Below, piece after piece: positions 18,143 to 28,723 of a DNA stretch of 64,000 bases. The DNA comes from Halomonas sp. (GTDB lineage Bacteria; Pseudomonadota; Gammaproteobacteria; Pseudomonadales; Halomonadaceae), in assembly GCA_018401555.1 (NCBI GenBank), contig JAGYKP010000091.1, forward strand, positions 1-64,000, in the 5' to 3' direction. The notes under the pieces were generated by a model that was not told the origin of the DNA, did no database searches, and saw only the letters and a program-made list of their open reading frames with translations. A program made the position numbers and the translations under genes. Within the stretch, counting starts at the first letter, position 1; each line of letters begins with the position of its first letter.

Positions 18143-20857
18143 ATGCAAGCCCGCGTGACCGCCGAAGCCGCCTTCCGGCTGCTGGCAGACGGGATGAACC
18201 GCGCCACCGGCGACACCTTCTTCATCACCCTGGTGGCGAAGCTGGCGGAGATCCTCGACGTGGACCACGTGCTGGTGGCCCGGGTCGGCAACGATCATCG
18301 CGCGCATACCCTGGCGGTGTGGTCGCACGGCGAGCCGGCTCCCGATCTCAGCTACGACCTGGCCGGAACGCCCTGCGAGACGGTGGCGGGTCAGGAGGTC
18401 TGCCTCTATCCCGAAGGGGTTCAGCAGCGCTTTCCCGATGACGAGCTGCTGCAGCGGCTCGAGGCGGAGAGCTACCTGGGCCTGCCGCTCTGCGCTCAGA
18501 ACGGCCGACCGCTGGGCCTGCTGGCGGTGCTCAACAACCGCCCGATGCAGCTGGCAGGCCTCGAGTCCGAGATCCTGCATATCGCCGCGGCCCAGGCGAG
18601 CGCCCAGATCGAGCGCAACCAGGCCAGTCGGGCGCTGCAGAGGAGCGAGGCGGTGGCCCGCGAGAGCGAGCGCCGCCTCGAGACGCTGCTCAACCACCTG
18701 CCCGGCATGGCCTACCGCTGCCTGAACGATGCCGACTGGACGATGCTGGTGGTCAGCCAGGGGGCCGAGGCGCTGACTGGCTACCCCCCCGAGGCGCTGT
18801 TGCATAACCGCGAGGTCAGCTACGCGGCACTGATCCACCCGCTTGACCGTGCCTGTGTGGAGGCCGCCGTCGAGGAAGGGGTCGTCGGCCGAAGTCCCTT
18901 TCGCGTCGTCTATCGCCTGCAAACCGCCGCCGGACAGTGGCGCTGGATGCTCGAGCAAGGCCAGGCGCTCTACGACGCCGTGGGCGAGGTGAAGGGGCTG
19001 GAGGGCTTCATCAGCGACATCACCGAGCAGTACGAGTCGCAGCGGGTACAGGATGCCGTGGCGCGAGTGGCGGCGGCGATCACCACGCGCATCGGCGACG
19101 ACTACTTCCATCAGCTGGTGCGCCATCTAGTGGAGATCCTCGAGGCCGATGCCGGCTTCATCGCCACCTTCTCTCCGGATACTCCCCCGGAGCAGGGGGA
19201 GGCAACGGTCGACCGACGCCACCTCACCACCGTCAGCGCGGTGGGGGATGACCGGTGTCTGGAGAATCACGCCTTCGACCTGTCGACCTCGCCCTTCGCG
19301 GCGCTGATGACGACGCCGGAGTGTGCCGTGCAGCCCGAACCACCGCTGCGCTGGCCGGGCCTCGGCGAGGACCACACGGCCTGGATTGGTCGGCGGCTCG
19401 ACAACACCCAGGGCGAACCGGTGGGCATCATCGTGGTGCTCTACCGTGAGCCGCCGGAGACCAACGGCTTTGCCTCCTCGGTACTGCGCATCCTCTCCAG
19501 CGGCGCCGCGGCGGAGGTGGAGCGTCGTCATGATCACCGTCGCATGCGCCAGCTCGCCTACTTCGACGGCACCACGGGGCTCGCCAACCGGGTGCGCTTC
19601 ATGGAGGACCTGGTGGCGATGCGCGACGCCGCCGAGCGCGACCAGCAGCCGCTGGCCCTGCTGCTGCTCGACATTCGTCGCTTCAAGGAGATCAACGACC
19701 TGCACGGGCATCAGCTGGGTGACCGGCTGCTGGCCACCCTGGCCGGCAGGCTGCAGCGCTCTGTGGTCTCGGGCGAGGCGTTGTCACGTCTCTCCGGCGA
19801 CGAGTTTGCTCTGCTGGTACCCGGGGCCACGCCCGAGCGAATCGACGGGTGTGTGGCCCGGGTGCGCGCTGTCATCGCACGGCCCATCTATCTGGAGCAT
19901 CACTCCTTCTCGCTGCGGGTCTCCATCGGCCTGGCAACCTATCCGCGCGATGCGCGAGCGCCGGGCGAGCTGTTCAAGGCGGCCAGCATCGCGCTCTACC
20001 ACGCCAAGCGTGAAAACGACGGAGTCTGCCCGTTCAGCGCCTCCATGCACCATGCACTGGAGCGCCGCCAACAGATGACCGAGCGCCTCGGCGAGGCCAT
20101 CCGCGAGGACCGCCTGACGCTGCACTACCAGCCCCAGGTCGACCTGCGCACGGGAGAACTGACCGGCGCGGAGGCGCTGTGCCGCTGGCAGGATGGCCAG
20201 TGGGGATGGGTCAGCCCCGGGGAGTTCATTCCCCTGGCCGAGGAGCGCGGCCTGATCCGCCCGCTGGGGGACCGCGTGCTGGAGCAGGCCACTCGCCAGT
20301 TGCTCGACTGGGGGCAGCAGGGTCGGACGCTGCCCGGCAGGCTCTCGCTCAACATCTCGGCCCAGCAGTTCGCCGACCCCAACCTGGCCGAGCATATCCA
20401 GCGCCTGACTGCCGGGCTTTCCGCCACCACCATCGCCCTGGAACTCACCGAGAGCGACTTCATGCGCGACCCCGAGCAGGCGGTGATCATCACCCGGGTT
20501 CTGCGCAAGGCAGGGTTCACCCTGGCCATCGACGACTTCGGCACCGGCTACTCATCGCTGGCCTACCTGCGCCGCTTCTCGGCGCAGGCGCTCAAGATCG
20601 ACATGTCCTTCGTCCAGCATATGCTGGCGAACCCGCACGACCGCACCATCGTCGACACCATCATCGCCATGGCCCAGGCGCTGGGCATGAAGACCGTGGC
20701 GGAAGGGGTCGAGACCGCCGAGCAGGCCGAGGCGCTCGCCGAGATGGGCTGCGACGAGGCCCAGGGCTACTGGTTCGGCCGTCCGCTCGCGGCGGAAGCA
20801 TTCGCCGCAGAGTGGCTTGGCCCTGCGGCCGCCAAGGATTCCGAGGAGGCCAAATGA
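18143..20857 (+). CDS. GAF-PAS-GGDEF-EAL c-di-GMP signalling protein
   Basis: 904-residue soluble protein. An N-terminal GAF-like domain (residues ~10-155) is followed by a PAS domain (~190-310, with GMAYRCLNDADWTM and PAC-type SDITEQ), a second GAF-like segment (~325-480), GGDEF (~490-640) and EAL (~655-895). The GGDEF signature reads LSGDEFALL, SGDEF instead of GGDEF, so cyclase activity is uncertain though such variants can be active. The EAL domain keeps EALCRW, ELTESDF, AIDDFGTGYSSL and KIDMSF, consistent with an active phosphodiesterase. ATG 18143 has AAGGA eight bases upstream; an earlier in-frame start at 18083 lacks one. Its stop overlaps the next gene (ATGA). Confidence 0.92.
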   Translation: MQARVTAEAAFRLLADGMNRATGDTFFITLVAKLAEILDVDHVLVARVGNDHRAHTLAVWSHGEPAPDLSYDLAGTPCETVAGQEVCLYPEGVQQRFPDDELLQRLEAESYLGLPLCAQNGRPLGLLAVLNNRPMQLAGLESEILHIAAAQASAQIERNQASRALQRSEAVARESERRLETLLNHLPGMAYRCLNDADWTMLVVSQGAEALTGYPPEALLHNREVSYAALIHPLDRACVEAAVEEGVVGRSPFRVVYRLQTAAGQWRWMLEQGQALYDAVGEVKGLEGFISDITEQYESQRVQDAVARVAAAITTRIGDDYFHQLVRHLVEILEADAGFIATFSPDTPPEQGEATVDRRHLTTVSAVGDDRCLENHAFDLSTSPFAALMTTPECAVQPEPPLRWPGLGEDHTAWIGRRLDNTQGEPVGIIVVLYREPPETNGFASSVLRILSSGAAAEVERRHDHRRMRQLAYFDGTTGLANRVRFMEDLVAMRDAAERDQQPLALLLLDIRRFKEINDLHGHQLGDRLLATLAGRLQRSVVSGEALSRLSGDEFALLVPGATPERIDGCVARVRAVIARPIYLEHHSFSLRVSIGLATYPRDARAPGELFKAASIALYHAKRENDGVCPFSASMHHALERRQQMTERLGEAIREDRLTLHYQPQVDLRTGELTGAEALCRWQDGQWGWVSPGEFIPLAEERGLIRPLGDRVLEQATRQLLDWGQQGRTLPGRLSLNISAQQFADPNLAEHIQRLTAGLSATTIALELTESDFMRDPEQAVIITRVLRKAGFTLAIDDFGTGYSSLAYLRRFSAQALKIDMSFVQHMLANPHDRTIVDTIIAMAQALGMKTVAEGVETAEQAEALAEMGCDEAQGYWFGRPLAAEAFAAEWLGPAAAKDSEEAK

Positions 20858-21857
20858 ACGACCGAATCGACCCGCAGTCGCCGCTGCAGACGCCGGTGCT
20901 CGACGCGCGCCTGAGGCGGTGATTCGCCCGCTGCTACGCCTGCTGGAGGAGGTCACCGGGCTGCACTCCACCTACTTCACGCTGATCGACGAGCAGGCCG
21001 GCGTGCAGCGGGTAGTGTACGCTCGCAACAGCGGTAGCCTGCAGCTGCCCGAGGGGCTATCGGTGCCCTGGGAGGACACCCTCTGCCGACGGGCGATCCT
21101 CGAGGGACGACGCTACACCGCCGACGTGGCGAGCTGCTGGGGCGATTCCGCGGCGGCACGCGAGCTCGGCCTCAAGACCTACCTCAGCGAGCCGATCCGC
21201 CTGAGTGACGAGACGCTGCTGGGCACCCTGTGTGCGGCCAGCGATGAGGCCATCGAGGTCTCCGCCGAGGCGATGGAGACGCTCCACATCTTCGCCGAGC
21301 TGATCGCCCGCTATGTGGACAGCGAGCGCCTGCTGCGCCAGCTGGTCAGCGAGAACCGCACCCTGGCCCAGCACGCCAACACCGACCCGCTGACCGGCAT
21401 CGCCAACCGCCGCGCGCTACTCCAGGAGCTGACGCGGCGTCTCGAGCAGGCGGCGGGCGCCGGCGGCCGCCTGCACGTAGCCTTCATCGACCTGGACGGT
21501 TTCAAGGCGATCAACGATCAACATGGCCACGACGCGGGAGACCGCTTCCTGATCGAGATGGCCCGCCGCCTGGTGAGTGGGTGCCAGGTCGAAGACCTGG
21601 TGGCACGCTTCGGCGGCGACGAATTCGTGATCGTACGCCGGGCAGGCGAGCATCCATCGGCCGAGCGTGACGCCTTCAAGGAGGCGGTCGACGCCCTGAC
21701 CGCCGGCGAGTTCCGGGTATGCGGCGAGAGCATCCAGTACCCCGGGGCCAGCGTCGGCGTGATCACCTCGACGCCGAGTGATACCGATGCCATGACGCTG
21801 CTGCAGCTCTCGGATGCCGAGATGTATACGCGCAAGCGGGCCCGCAAGGCGCGTTAG
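20854..21857 (+). pseudogene. GAF-GGDEF diguanylate cyclase (one frameshift)
   Basis: Starts at ATG 20854 overlapping the upstream stop, so it is co-translated with the dual-domain protein. The first ~18 codons (MNDRIDPQSPLQTPVLDAR) run in one frame, and the rest follows after a switch near 20908: a GAF domain (FTLIDEQAGVQRVVYARN, VPWEDTLCRRAILEGRRYTADVA) and a GGDEF domain with DPLTGIANRRALLQEL, FIDLDGFKAINDQHGHDAGD and the intact signature RFGGDEFVIV. No RxxD inhibitory site is evident upstream of the signature. About 334 codons. It makes c-di-GMP; the GAF ligand is unknown. Confidence 0.88.
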
Positions 21858-21943
21858 TGCCACCCTGCCCGGCCCTTGCAGGCCGCCTGCCTGCGCACAC
21901 CCCACGCCATCCGCCTATTAAATTTCGCCTTGGTGCACTAGGC

Positions 21944-21955
21944 TGACCCGGGTCA
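21944..21955. promoter_or_regulatory. 12-bp palindrome upstream of the FNR-type gene
   Basis: TGACCCGGGTCA, perfectly symmetric, 31 bp before the start codon. It is well placed for a repressor but does not match the FNR consensus. Binding protein unknown. Confidence 0.35.
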
Positions 21956-21986
21956 AGGTTTGATCGGCAACATCCAAGGACGAAAG

Positions 21987-22720
21987 ATGACCGCCACCGA
22001 ACAGGACCCCGGCACCCAGTTGCCGGGCGCCCATTGTGACGCCTGCAGCCTGCATGGCGTCTGCCTGACCCAGAACCTCTCCGCGGATACTCTGGAGAGC
22101 CTCGATGAGCTTCTCGACCAGCCCAGTCCTCTCAAGCGCGGTGAACCGCTGGTCACCCAGGGAGATGCCTTCACCAGCCTCTACCTGGTACGCAGCGGCA
22201 GCCTCAAGCAGGTGGTCAGGCCCCTGGGCCAGGAGCTGGAGCACGTGGTGGGCTTCTACCTGCCGGGTGAGACGGTAGGCCTTGAAGGGATCGGCGAATC
22301 GCGCTGTCCCGCCTCGGTGGTGGCAATGGAAACCACCTTCGTCTGTGCGCTGCCCTATGCCCGCCTGCGTGAGCTGTACTACAACCACCCTACTCTCAGT
22401 GAATCCCTGCTTCGCCACATGAGCCGCGAGCTGCGCGGCGAGAAGCGCCAGCTCTGCCTGCTCTCGGGGCGCACCGCCGAACAGCGCCTGGCGGGGTTCC
22501 TGCTCGACTCTCCGAACGCTTCCAGCAGCGGGGCTGCAGCCGCTACCGATTCCGCCTGGCCATGTCCCGCGGCGACATCGGCAGCCACCTGGGCCTGGCC
22601 CTGGAGACGGTCAGTCGCGTGCTGGGGCGTTTCCAGCGCCAGGGCCTGATCCAGATCGCCACCCGGGAGCTCACCATCCTCTCCCTCGAAGGGCTGCGCG
22701 ACATACTCGAGGAGACGTGA
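21987..22720 (+). pseudogene. fnr: FNR/ANR-type oxygen-sensing transcription regulator (one frameshift)
   Basis: Crp/Fnr-family activator with an oxygen-labile [4Fe-4S] cluster. N-terminal cysteines Cys17, Cys20 and Cys26 (HCDACSLHGVC) and a fourth, Cys107 in GESRCPAS, match the four cluster ligands of FNR. A cyclic-nucleotide-binding-like beta roll follows (FYLPGETVGLEGIG), then the dimer helix ([17 protein letters not shown]). The frame switches near 22510; the DNA-binding helix [19 protein letters not shown] comes after it and contains the FNR-type E..SR recognition residues. ATG 21987 has AAGGA upstream. About 244 codons, normal length. It may control its c-di-GMP neighbours, which is inference from position only. 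Confidence 0.9.
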
Positions 22721-22804
22721 CATGCCGGGCCGCGAGTCCGTGATATCCTGAGCTCATGACAGCCACCGACGGCCGGACTTGCGGCTCGGGCACTGTGAGG
22801 GACC

Positions 22805-24804
22805 ATGGGATCGACACGACACGGCAAGGCACGCCCCACCGGCAGCATTCGCCACCCTCATGTCATCAGGCTGCTGCTCTCCAGTATCGCGCTGACGTTG
22901 GTCTATTGCCTGGCAGCCAGCTACCTCGTATCCAGTAATGCCGAAGCCGAGCTCGAGGTGCTTCAGGCCCGGGAGATGGCCGCGGTGGAAACCGCCGCCG
23001 GCATGCTTGTCCATCGCCTCGATATGGTGGAGGCGGATACGCGCTTTCTCGCCGATGCCCCGGCCGTGCGTGCCTGGCTCGCCGGCGAGGAGGGAGCGCT
23101 GGCACAGGTGGAGGAGCTGCTGCTGGCCTTCGCCGGCACCCGACACGAGTATGCCCACCTGGCCCTGCACGATGCCGCGGGTCACGAGGTCGCACGCATC
23201 AATCGCCGTGAAACGGGTGTACAGCGAGTTCCCCCATCGCGATTACAGGACAAGTCCGAACGTTACTACTGGGCCCCTATTGCCCGGCTGGAAAGCGACC
23301 AGGTGTATCACTCGCCCCTCGACCTGAACGTGGAGGACGGCCGGGTCGAGACCCCCTATCGCCCGGCGCTGCGCAGCGCGATCCCGCTCCACGACGCCAC
23401 CGACCGGCTCGGTGGAATACTGGTCCTGAACCTCGATGCCACGGACATGCTGGCCCGCTTCCGTGAGCTGATGAGCGGCACCGGCGACACCATGCTGCTC
23501 AACCATGACGGCGACTGGCTGGTCGGTCCCCGGGACCAGGAGTGGGGCTTCATGTTCGGCAACCCAGGAGCCTTTGCGCGCCGCTACCCCGAAGCCTGGA
23601 GGCAGCTGCAACAGTCTCCCCGCGGTCAGCAGTGGACCGACGACGGCCTGCTGCTGCATGTCACCCTCAACCCCCTGAGCCTGCATCGGCGCTCCGCCGC
23701 AGTCGCTCCGCTTGCCGGCGCCTACGGAGAGGAGAGCGAGTACGTATGGACGGCGGCCTCCCTGATACCACACACACGCTGCCCTCCCGCGGCCTGCTGG
23801 CGACTCCACTGCGCGCCGGCCTCTTTCTCGGCGGCCTCGGCGTGCTGCTGCTCGCCAACCTGGTCACTCACTACCTGCTGGCCCAGCGCCGCCAGGCCCG
23901 CCAGCTGAGCCTGCGCGAGGCTCAACGGCATGAACAGATCACCGCCAACCTGGCCGAGGGGCTGCTGGTCATGGACCGCCAGGGACGAATCGTGGAAACC
24001 AACCCCGAGGCGGAACGCCTGCTCGGCTGGCGGCGCGCGGAGCTGATCGGCCACGACGCCCATCGCACCATACACCTGCCGCCGGGGGCATCGCCCCCTC
24101 CCGACGACGAGTGCCACATCCAGGCCATGACCCTGGCGGGCGAGCACTATCGCAGCGATCGCGAACGCTTCTACCGCCGTGACGGCGAGTCGCTGCCGGT
24201 CAACATCAGCGCCGCACCGCTGCGGGAAAACGAGTCGGTGACCGGCGCCGTGGTCGCCTTCCACGATATCACCGAGCGCCTCGACCAGGAGGCAGCGATC
24301 CGGCGTCTGGCCTATCACGACACCCTGACCGGCCTGCCCAACCGGCGCCAGCTGATGGATCGGCTGGAGCAGGCCGTGGCGGCCCACCAGCGCCATGGCC
24401 GGCGCCTGGCGCTGGCATTTCTCGACCTGGATCACTTCAAGGAGGTCAACGACAACCTCGGGCATGAGGCCGGCGATGCCCTGCTGGTGGCGGTCGCCGA
24501 ACGCCTGACGCGCGTTACCCGCGAGAACGACCTGGTATGCCGCCAGGGAGGCGATGAGTTCGTGGTGCTGCTCGACGGCATCGCCAGCTGCGCAGAAGCC
24601 GAGCTCACCGCGACCAAGCTGATCGAGGCGCTGCAGCGCCCGGTAGAGATCGGCGAGCACCGCATCCTGCCCGGGGTCAGCCTGGGCATCGCCTTGTTGC
24701 CCGACCACGGCGAGAACGCCGACGGCCTCATGAAGGCGGCCGATACCGCCATGTATCGCGCCAAGCAGGCCGGCCGCAACGGCTATCGGCTGGCCGGGAG
24801 TTGA
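22805..24804 (+). pseudogene. Membrane-bound sensor PAS-GGDEF diguanylate cyclase (one frameshift)
   Basis: About 666 codons. TM1 at residues ~22-42 (VIRLLLSSIALTLVYCLAASYLV), then a large periplasmic sensor of dCache/LuxQ type (HEYAHLALHDAAGHEVARINR, ERYYWAPIARLESDQVYHSPLDL). After a frame switch near 23780 come TM2 (AGLFLGGLGVLLLANLVTHYLL), a PAS domain (ANLAEGLLVMDRQGRIVETNPEAERLLGW) and GGDEF with DTLTGLPNRRQLMDRLEQ, the intact signature QGGDEFVVLL and DTAMYRAKQAGRN. The family, including E. coli and Pseudomonas relatives, makes c-di-GMP in response to an external cue. Its 3' end overlaps the convergent EAL gene by 22 bp. Confidence 0.88.
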
Positions 24805-27479
24805 TCCAGCGGCGCCGGCCGCGCATAGAGGTAGCCCTGGAAGCGCCGGCAGCCATGCGCGCGCAGCCAACTCGCCTGCTCCTCGGTCTCCACGCCTTCG
24901 GCGATCACCTGCAACCCCAACCTGTCGGCCAGAGCGATGATGGTCTCGACAATGGCGGCATCGGCGGGGCTGTCGAGCAGGTCCCGTACGAAGCTCTGGT
25001 CGATCTTGAGCTCGTCGAGGGGCAGACAGCGAGGTAGCCGAGCGACGAGTAGCCGGTGCCGAAATCGTCCAGGGCGAAGCGCACGCCCAGGGTGCTGAGT
25101 GCCAGCATGGTATCGCGGGCCAGCTCCGGATTCTGGAGGAACAGCGACTCGGTCACCTCCAGCACCAGATGGCGCGGATCGGCACCGCTTGTGGCCAGGA
25201 TCTCGCGCACGCTGTCGACGAAGCCCGCCTGGCGAAACTGGACCGGGCTGACGTTGACCGAGATGCTCAGGATCCCGCCGCTGTGGCTGTTCGGCCCATT
25301 GCGCCAGCTGCTGACAGGCTCTCTCGAGTACCCAACCACCGATGGCCACGATACGGCCGCTCTCCTCCGCCAGGGGGATAAACACCCCGGGTGAAACCAT
25401 GCCGCGCACCGGGTGCTCCCAGCGCAACAGCGCCTCCAGGCCCAGGGTCGTGCCGTGCTCGTCGACCTGGGGCTGGAAGAAGAGCCTGAGCTCGCTGCCC
25501 TCCAGGGCCCGGTCCAGATCGGCCTCCAGGTGGGCACGCTCTGCCACGCTGGTCTGCATGGCGTGGTCGAAGAAACGCAGCGCCGCACCGCCCTCGCGCT
25601 TGGCCTCGTACATGGCCAGCTCGGCCTGCTGGATCGCCTCGGCGCCATCCAGGTCGTCGTCATGAAACAGCGAGATACCGATGCTGGCCGACAGAGGCAA
25701 GCTCTCCTCACCGCCACCCGCTGTGCGTGCGATCTCGCGCAACAGCTTCTCCCCCAGCCGCTCGGCACCACGGGCGGCGTGGGCCGGCTCGTCTCCCAGG
25801 TCCTGCACCAGCAGGGCAAACTGGTCACCGCCCCAGCGCGCCAGAGTGTCACTCTCGCGCAGGCTGCCACGCAGCGCCTCGGCCAGGCGGCGCAGCAGCG
25901 TATCGCCGCTGGCGTGCCCGAGGGTAGTGTTATAGGCCTTGAAGTTGTCCAGGCCCACCAGCAGCAAGGAGGCATAGTGGTTGCGGCGCCGGGTGTGGTT
26001 GACCACCTGCCCCAGTCGGTCGAGCAACAGGCGACGATTGGGCAGGCCGGTCAGCGGATCGTAGAACGCCAGGCGCTGGATGGTGGACTCCGCCGCCTTG
26101 GCTTCGGAAAGATCGCTCAGGGTCGCCACGTAGTGGCGGACTTCGCCCATATCGCCGCGGATGGCGCTGATGGTCAACCACTGGGGGTAGACCTCGCCAC
26201 TCTTGCGCCGATTCCATACCTCCCCCTGCCAGCTGCCCTCGACGGCGATGGTCTGCCACATCTCGGCATAGAAGTCGGGATCGTGACGACCGGAGGCCCA
26301 CATGCTGGGGTTCCTGCCCTTGACCTCCTCCGCGGCGTAGCCGGTGATACGGCTGAAGGTGGGGTTGGTACGCAGCACCCGCCCCTCGGCATCGGTGATG
26401 AACATGCCGAGATGGGTATCGAAGGCCATGGCGGCGATCTTGAGCTCCGCGGCACTCTCCTCGACGCGCCGCTGGGCCTCGGCGCGGCGCCTCGTCTCCT
26501 CGCGCAGGCGGTGCTTGGCAGCCAACAGGCTCAGGTGCCGGCGCAGGGCGACAAGGCCCACCAGGGCCAGGAACAGCCAGCCGGCGGCGAGGAGCGCCAG
26601 CTGCTGCCACCAGGGCGCCAGCACCTGGCGCAGGTCGCGGCCGGCGACGACCAGATAGGGAGCGGCATCCAGACGGCGAGCGGAGAAGAGGCGCTCGGTC
26701 CCGTCCAGCGGCGAGGTGAACATCAGCCCATCGAGGCTCTCGTGCCGTGCCAGGGCTTCCCGCAGCTGCTCGGCGGAGACCGGCAGCCCCGCACTCGCCC
26801 CCTCCACCCGAGGGAAGCGCCCCACCAGGGTCAGGCTGTCATCCAGCAGTGCCAGGCTGTCGCCCAGAGGGAAGGTTTCCCGGGCAAGCCCGGCCTCCAG
26901 ATACTTCAGGTCGAGTTCGGCCAGCATGATGCCCATGACCCGATCAGCGCGGTCGAACAGCCGCAACAGATGAACGGCGCGCGGCGACTCGTTATCCAGC
27001 ACCCCGGAGAGATAGCGTGACCGGCGCGGGTTGTTACGCATGACCGCGAGGGCCGGCTCGGCTTGCGACAGCAGTTCGGCCATGTCCTCTTCTCGGGAGG
27101 CCACCAGCGGCTCACCGTCGGCGGAGAGCAGCACCAGCCGGTTGACCACACTGGAGAAGCCGGCACGCCGTGACAGTTTCCCGGAGAGTGCTTGCAGTGC
27201 CTCCGCCGAGTCGCTGGATAACGCCTCGAGTGCCAGTTGGCCGGTACCCGACAGGACCATGCTGGTCTGATAGAAGCTCGCCTCGGCCCACTCCCGGATC
27301 ATCTCGGCGGCAGCCGCTGCATGGCGGGTCTCCGCCGCGATCAACTGCTCCCGGCGCTCGCTCAGTGACCAGCCCATCACCAGGCCGGTGACGGCCAGCA
27401 CGGCGCCATAGAGCAGAAACGCACGGGCACTCGAGACACGCGGCCGCGTGCCGGGGGAAGTGGGCGTGGTGGAGGGCAA
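24783..27479 (-). pseudogene. Membrane-bound PAS-GGDEF-EAL protein (two frameshifts)
   Basis: About 898 codons. TM1 at residues ~20-40, a periplasmic sensor segment (~40-270), and TM2 (LALLAAGWLFLALVGLVAL). A PAS domain follows (FDTHLGMFITDAEGRVLRTN, GYAAEEVKGRNPSMW), then GGDEF, whose signature is degenerate (RWGGDQFALL), so cyclase activity is doubtful. EAL keeps LEALLRWEHP, VTESLF, LDDFGTGYSSL and KIDQSFV, suggesting an active c-di-GMP phosphodiesterase. The frame leaves near 25300 and again near 25035; the two shifts cancel, restoring the original frame for the C-terminus. It is convergent with the diguanylate cyclase 22805-24804. Confidence 0.87.
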
Positions 27480-27577
27480 CGGGATTATCCTTGGATTAAC
27501 CGATACTTGAGCTTGTCACGGATCAAGGAACCGACACAACACCAGATTCCGCCTGGTCTACAATGGCATGACGTGTA

Positions 27578-28081
27578 TCAAGCCTTGGCCAGCACCGCGT
27601 AGTCGCCACGGGCCTCCAGGCAGAGGGTGTCGCCGCACCACAGGCGCTGCGACAGGGCGATGCGCCCACGCCCCTTCTCGGCCAACCGCGCGGCGAGGCG
27701 TTCGGGGCCCGCCTCGTCTTCGGGCAGGCACTCCAGGCGGTAGTCGCCGGTCACCGGGGCCAGGAAGCGTTGGGTCGCCTCGGCCACCACGACGTCGCGG
27801 GAGAGCCCGCGGCGGCGCAGCCAGAGGGTGGTCCAGCACCAGCCCAGCAGGGTGGTCTGGGCAGCCAGGGCCCCGCCGAAGCCAGTGCCCTTGTCGTTGA
27901 GGCCGGGAGCGAGGGCCAGCGACCAGTGGAGATGGTCACCGTCGCGGTGCATCTCGCGGATGCCGAGATGGCCCACCATGGGAATCGCCTCGCCGAGCCA
28001 GGCCAGGAACCCGGCGGGATCGTCCTCGCCGCCGGGAGATGGCAGCGGCAACCGGGGATGGGGAACACCGACCTCGCGCAT
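27578..28081 (-). CDS. YiiD_C-like hotdog-fold thioesterase-domain protein
   Basis: 167-residue protein. The central segment NDKGTGFGGALAAQTTLLGWCWTTL resembles the hotdog helix of the YiiD C-terminal/DUF4442-like thioesterase domain, and DVVVAEATQRFLAPVTGDYRLEC fits the following beta strands. It may act on acyl-CoA or acyl-ACP, but no substrate can be named. The ATG at 28081 is one base after the stop of the nitroreductase gene, so the two form an operon. Complete. Confidence 0.7.
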   Translation of the reverse strand: MREVGVPHPRLPLPSPGGEDDPAGFLAWLGEAIPMVGHLGIREMHRDGDHLHWSLALAPGLNDKGTGFGGALAAQTTLLGWCWTTLWLRRRGLSRDVVVAEATQRFLAPVTGDYRLECLPEDEAGPERLAARLAEKGRGRIALSQRLWCGDTLCLEARGDYAVLAKA

Positions 28082-28082
28082 C

Positions 28083-28643
28083 TCAGCGCCAGCGCTCCAC
28101 GAAGGCCTCGATATCGTGCTCGGGGATCGGCTTGTGGCGCCCGCCGAGGCGGCCGAGATAGATGAAGGCCACCACCTCGTCGTCCTCCTCGAGGCCCAAC
28201 CCCTTGCGCACCACCGGGTCGAAGGCGTACTTGCCGCTGCGCCACATGGCACCGAGGCCCTGGGCGTGGGCGGCGAGCAGGATGGCATGGGCGGCGCAGC
28301 CGGCGGAGATCACCTGCTCCACCCTGGGCACCTTGGGCACGTCCGGGGTCACCCTGGCGATCACCGCGATCACCATGGGTGCGCGCAGCGGCTTCTTGCG
28401 GGCGGCATCCAGGGCGGCGTCACCGACATGGGGATCCTCGCGGTAATCCGCCTCGGCGAACAGCTCTCCCAGGCGCTCCAGACCCTCGCCGGAGAACTCG
28501 ATGAAGCGCCAGGGACGCAGCTCCTTGTGGTCCGGCGCGCGCAGCGCCGCCCGGTAGATGGCCTCGAGCTGCTCGGTATCGGGCGGCGGTCCCATCAGCT
28601 TGCCCATGGAGCTGCGTTCGTGCAGCAGCGTCATCGCATCCAT
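28083..28643 (-). CDS. ydjA: Nitroreductase family protein (YdjA-like)
   Basis: 186-residue FMN-dependent nitroreductase of the short YdjA type. Family blocks: ERSSMGKLMGPPP (FMN phosphate contact), LRAPDHKELRPWRFIEF, VISAGCAAHAILLAAHAQGLGAMWRSG and VAFIYLGR. ATG 28643 has GGGAGAG upstream. First gene of an operon with the thioesterase-like gene. The physiological substrate is unknown in the family. Complete. Confidence 0.9.
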   Translation of the reverse strand: MDAMTLLHERSSMGKLMGPPPDTEQLEAIYRAALRAPDHKELRPWRFIEFSGEGLERLGELFAEADYREDPHVGDAALDAARKKPLRAPMVIAVIARVTPDVPKVPRVEQVISAGCAAHAILLAAHAQGLGAMWRSGKYAFDPVVRKGLGLEEDDEVVAFIYLGRLGGRHKPIPEHDIEAFVERWR

Positions 28644-28723
28644 CGGTCTCTCCCTTGGCAGTCATCACACGAGAATCTTTCTCGTCACTCTACCAGCGCG
28701 CCGCCCGCCTGTCGTGCCGACCG

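Noticed and set aside
21957-21975. Possible FNR box (TTGATCGGCAACAT) before the FNR-type gene
   Set aside because: Only the left half TTGAT fits; the right half matches ATCAA at 3 of 5 positions, too weak to claim.
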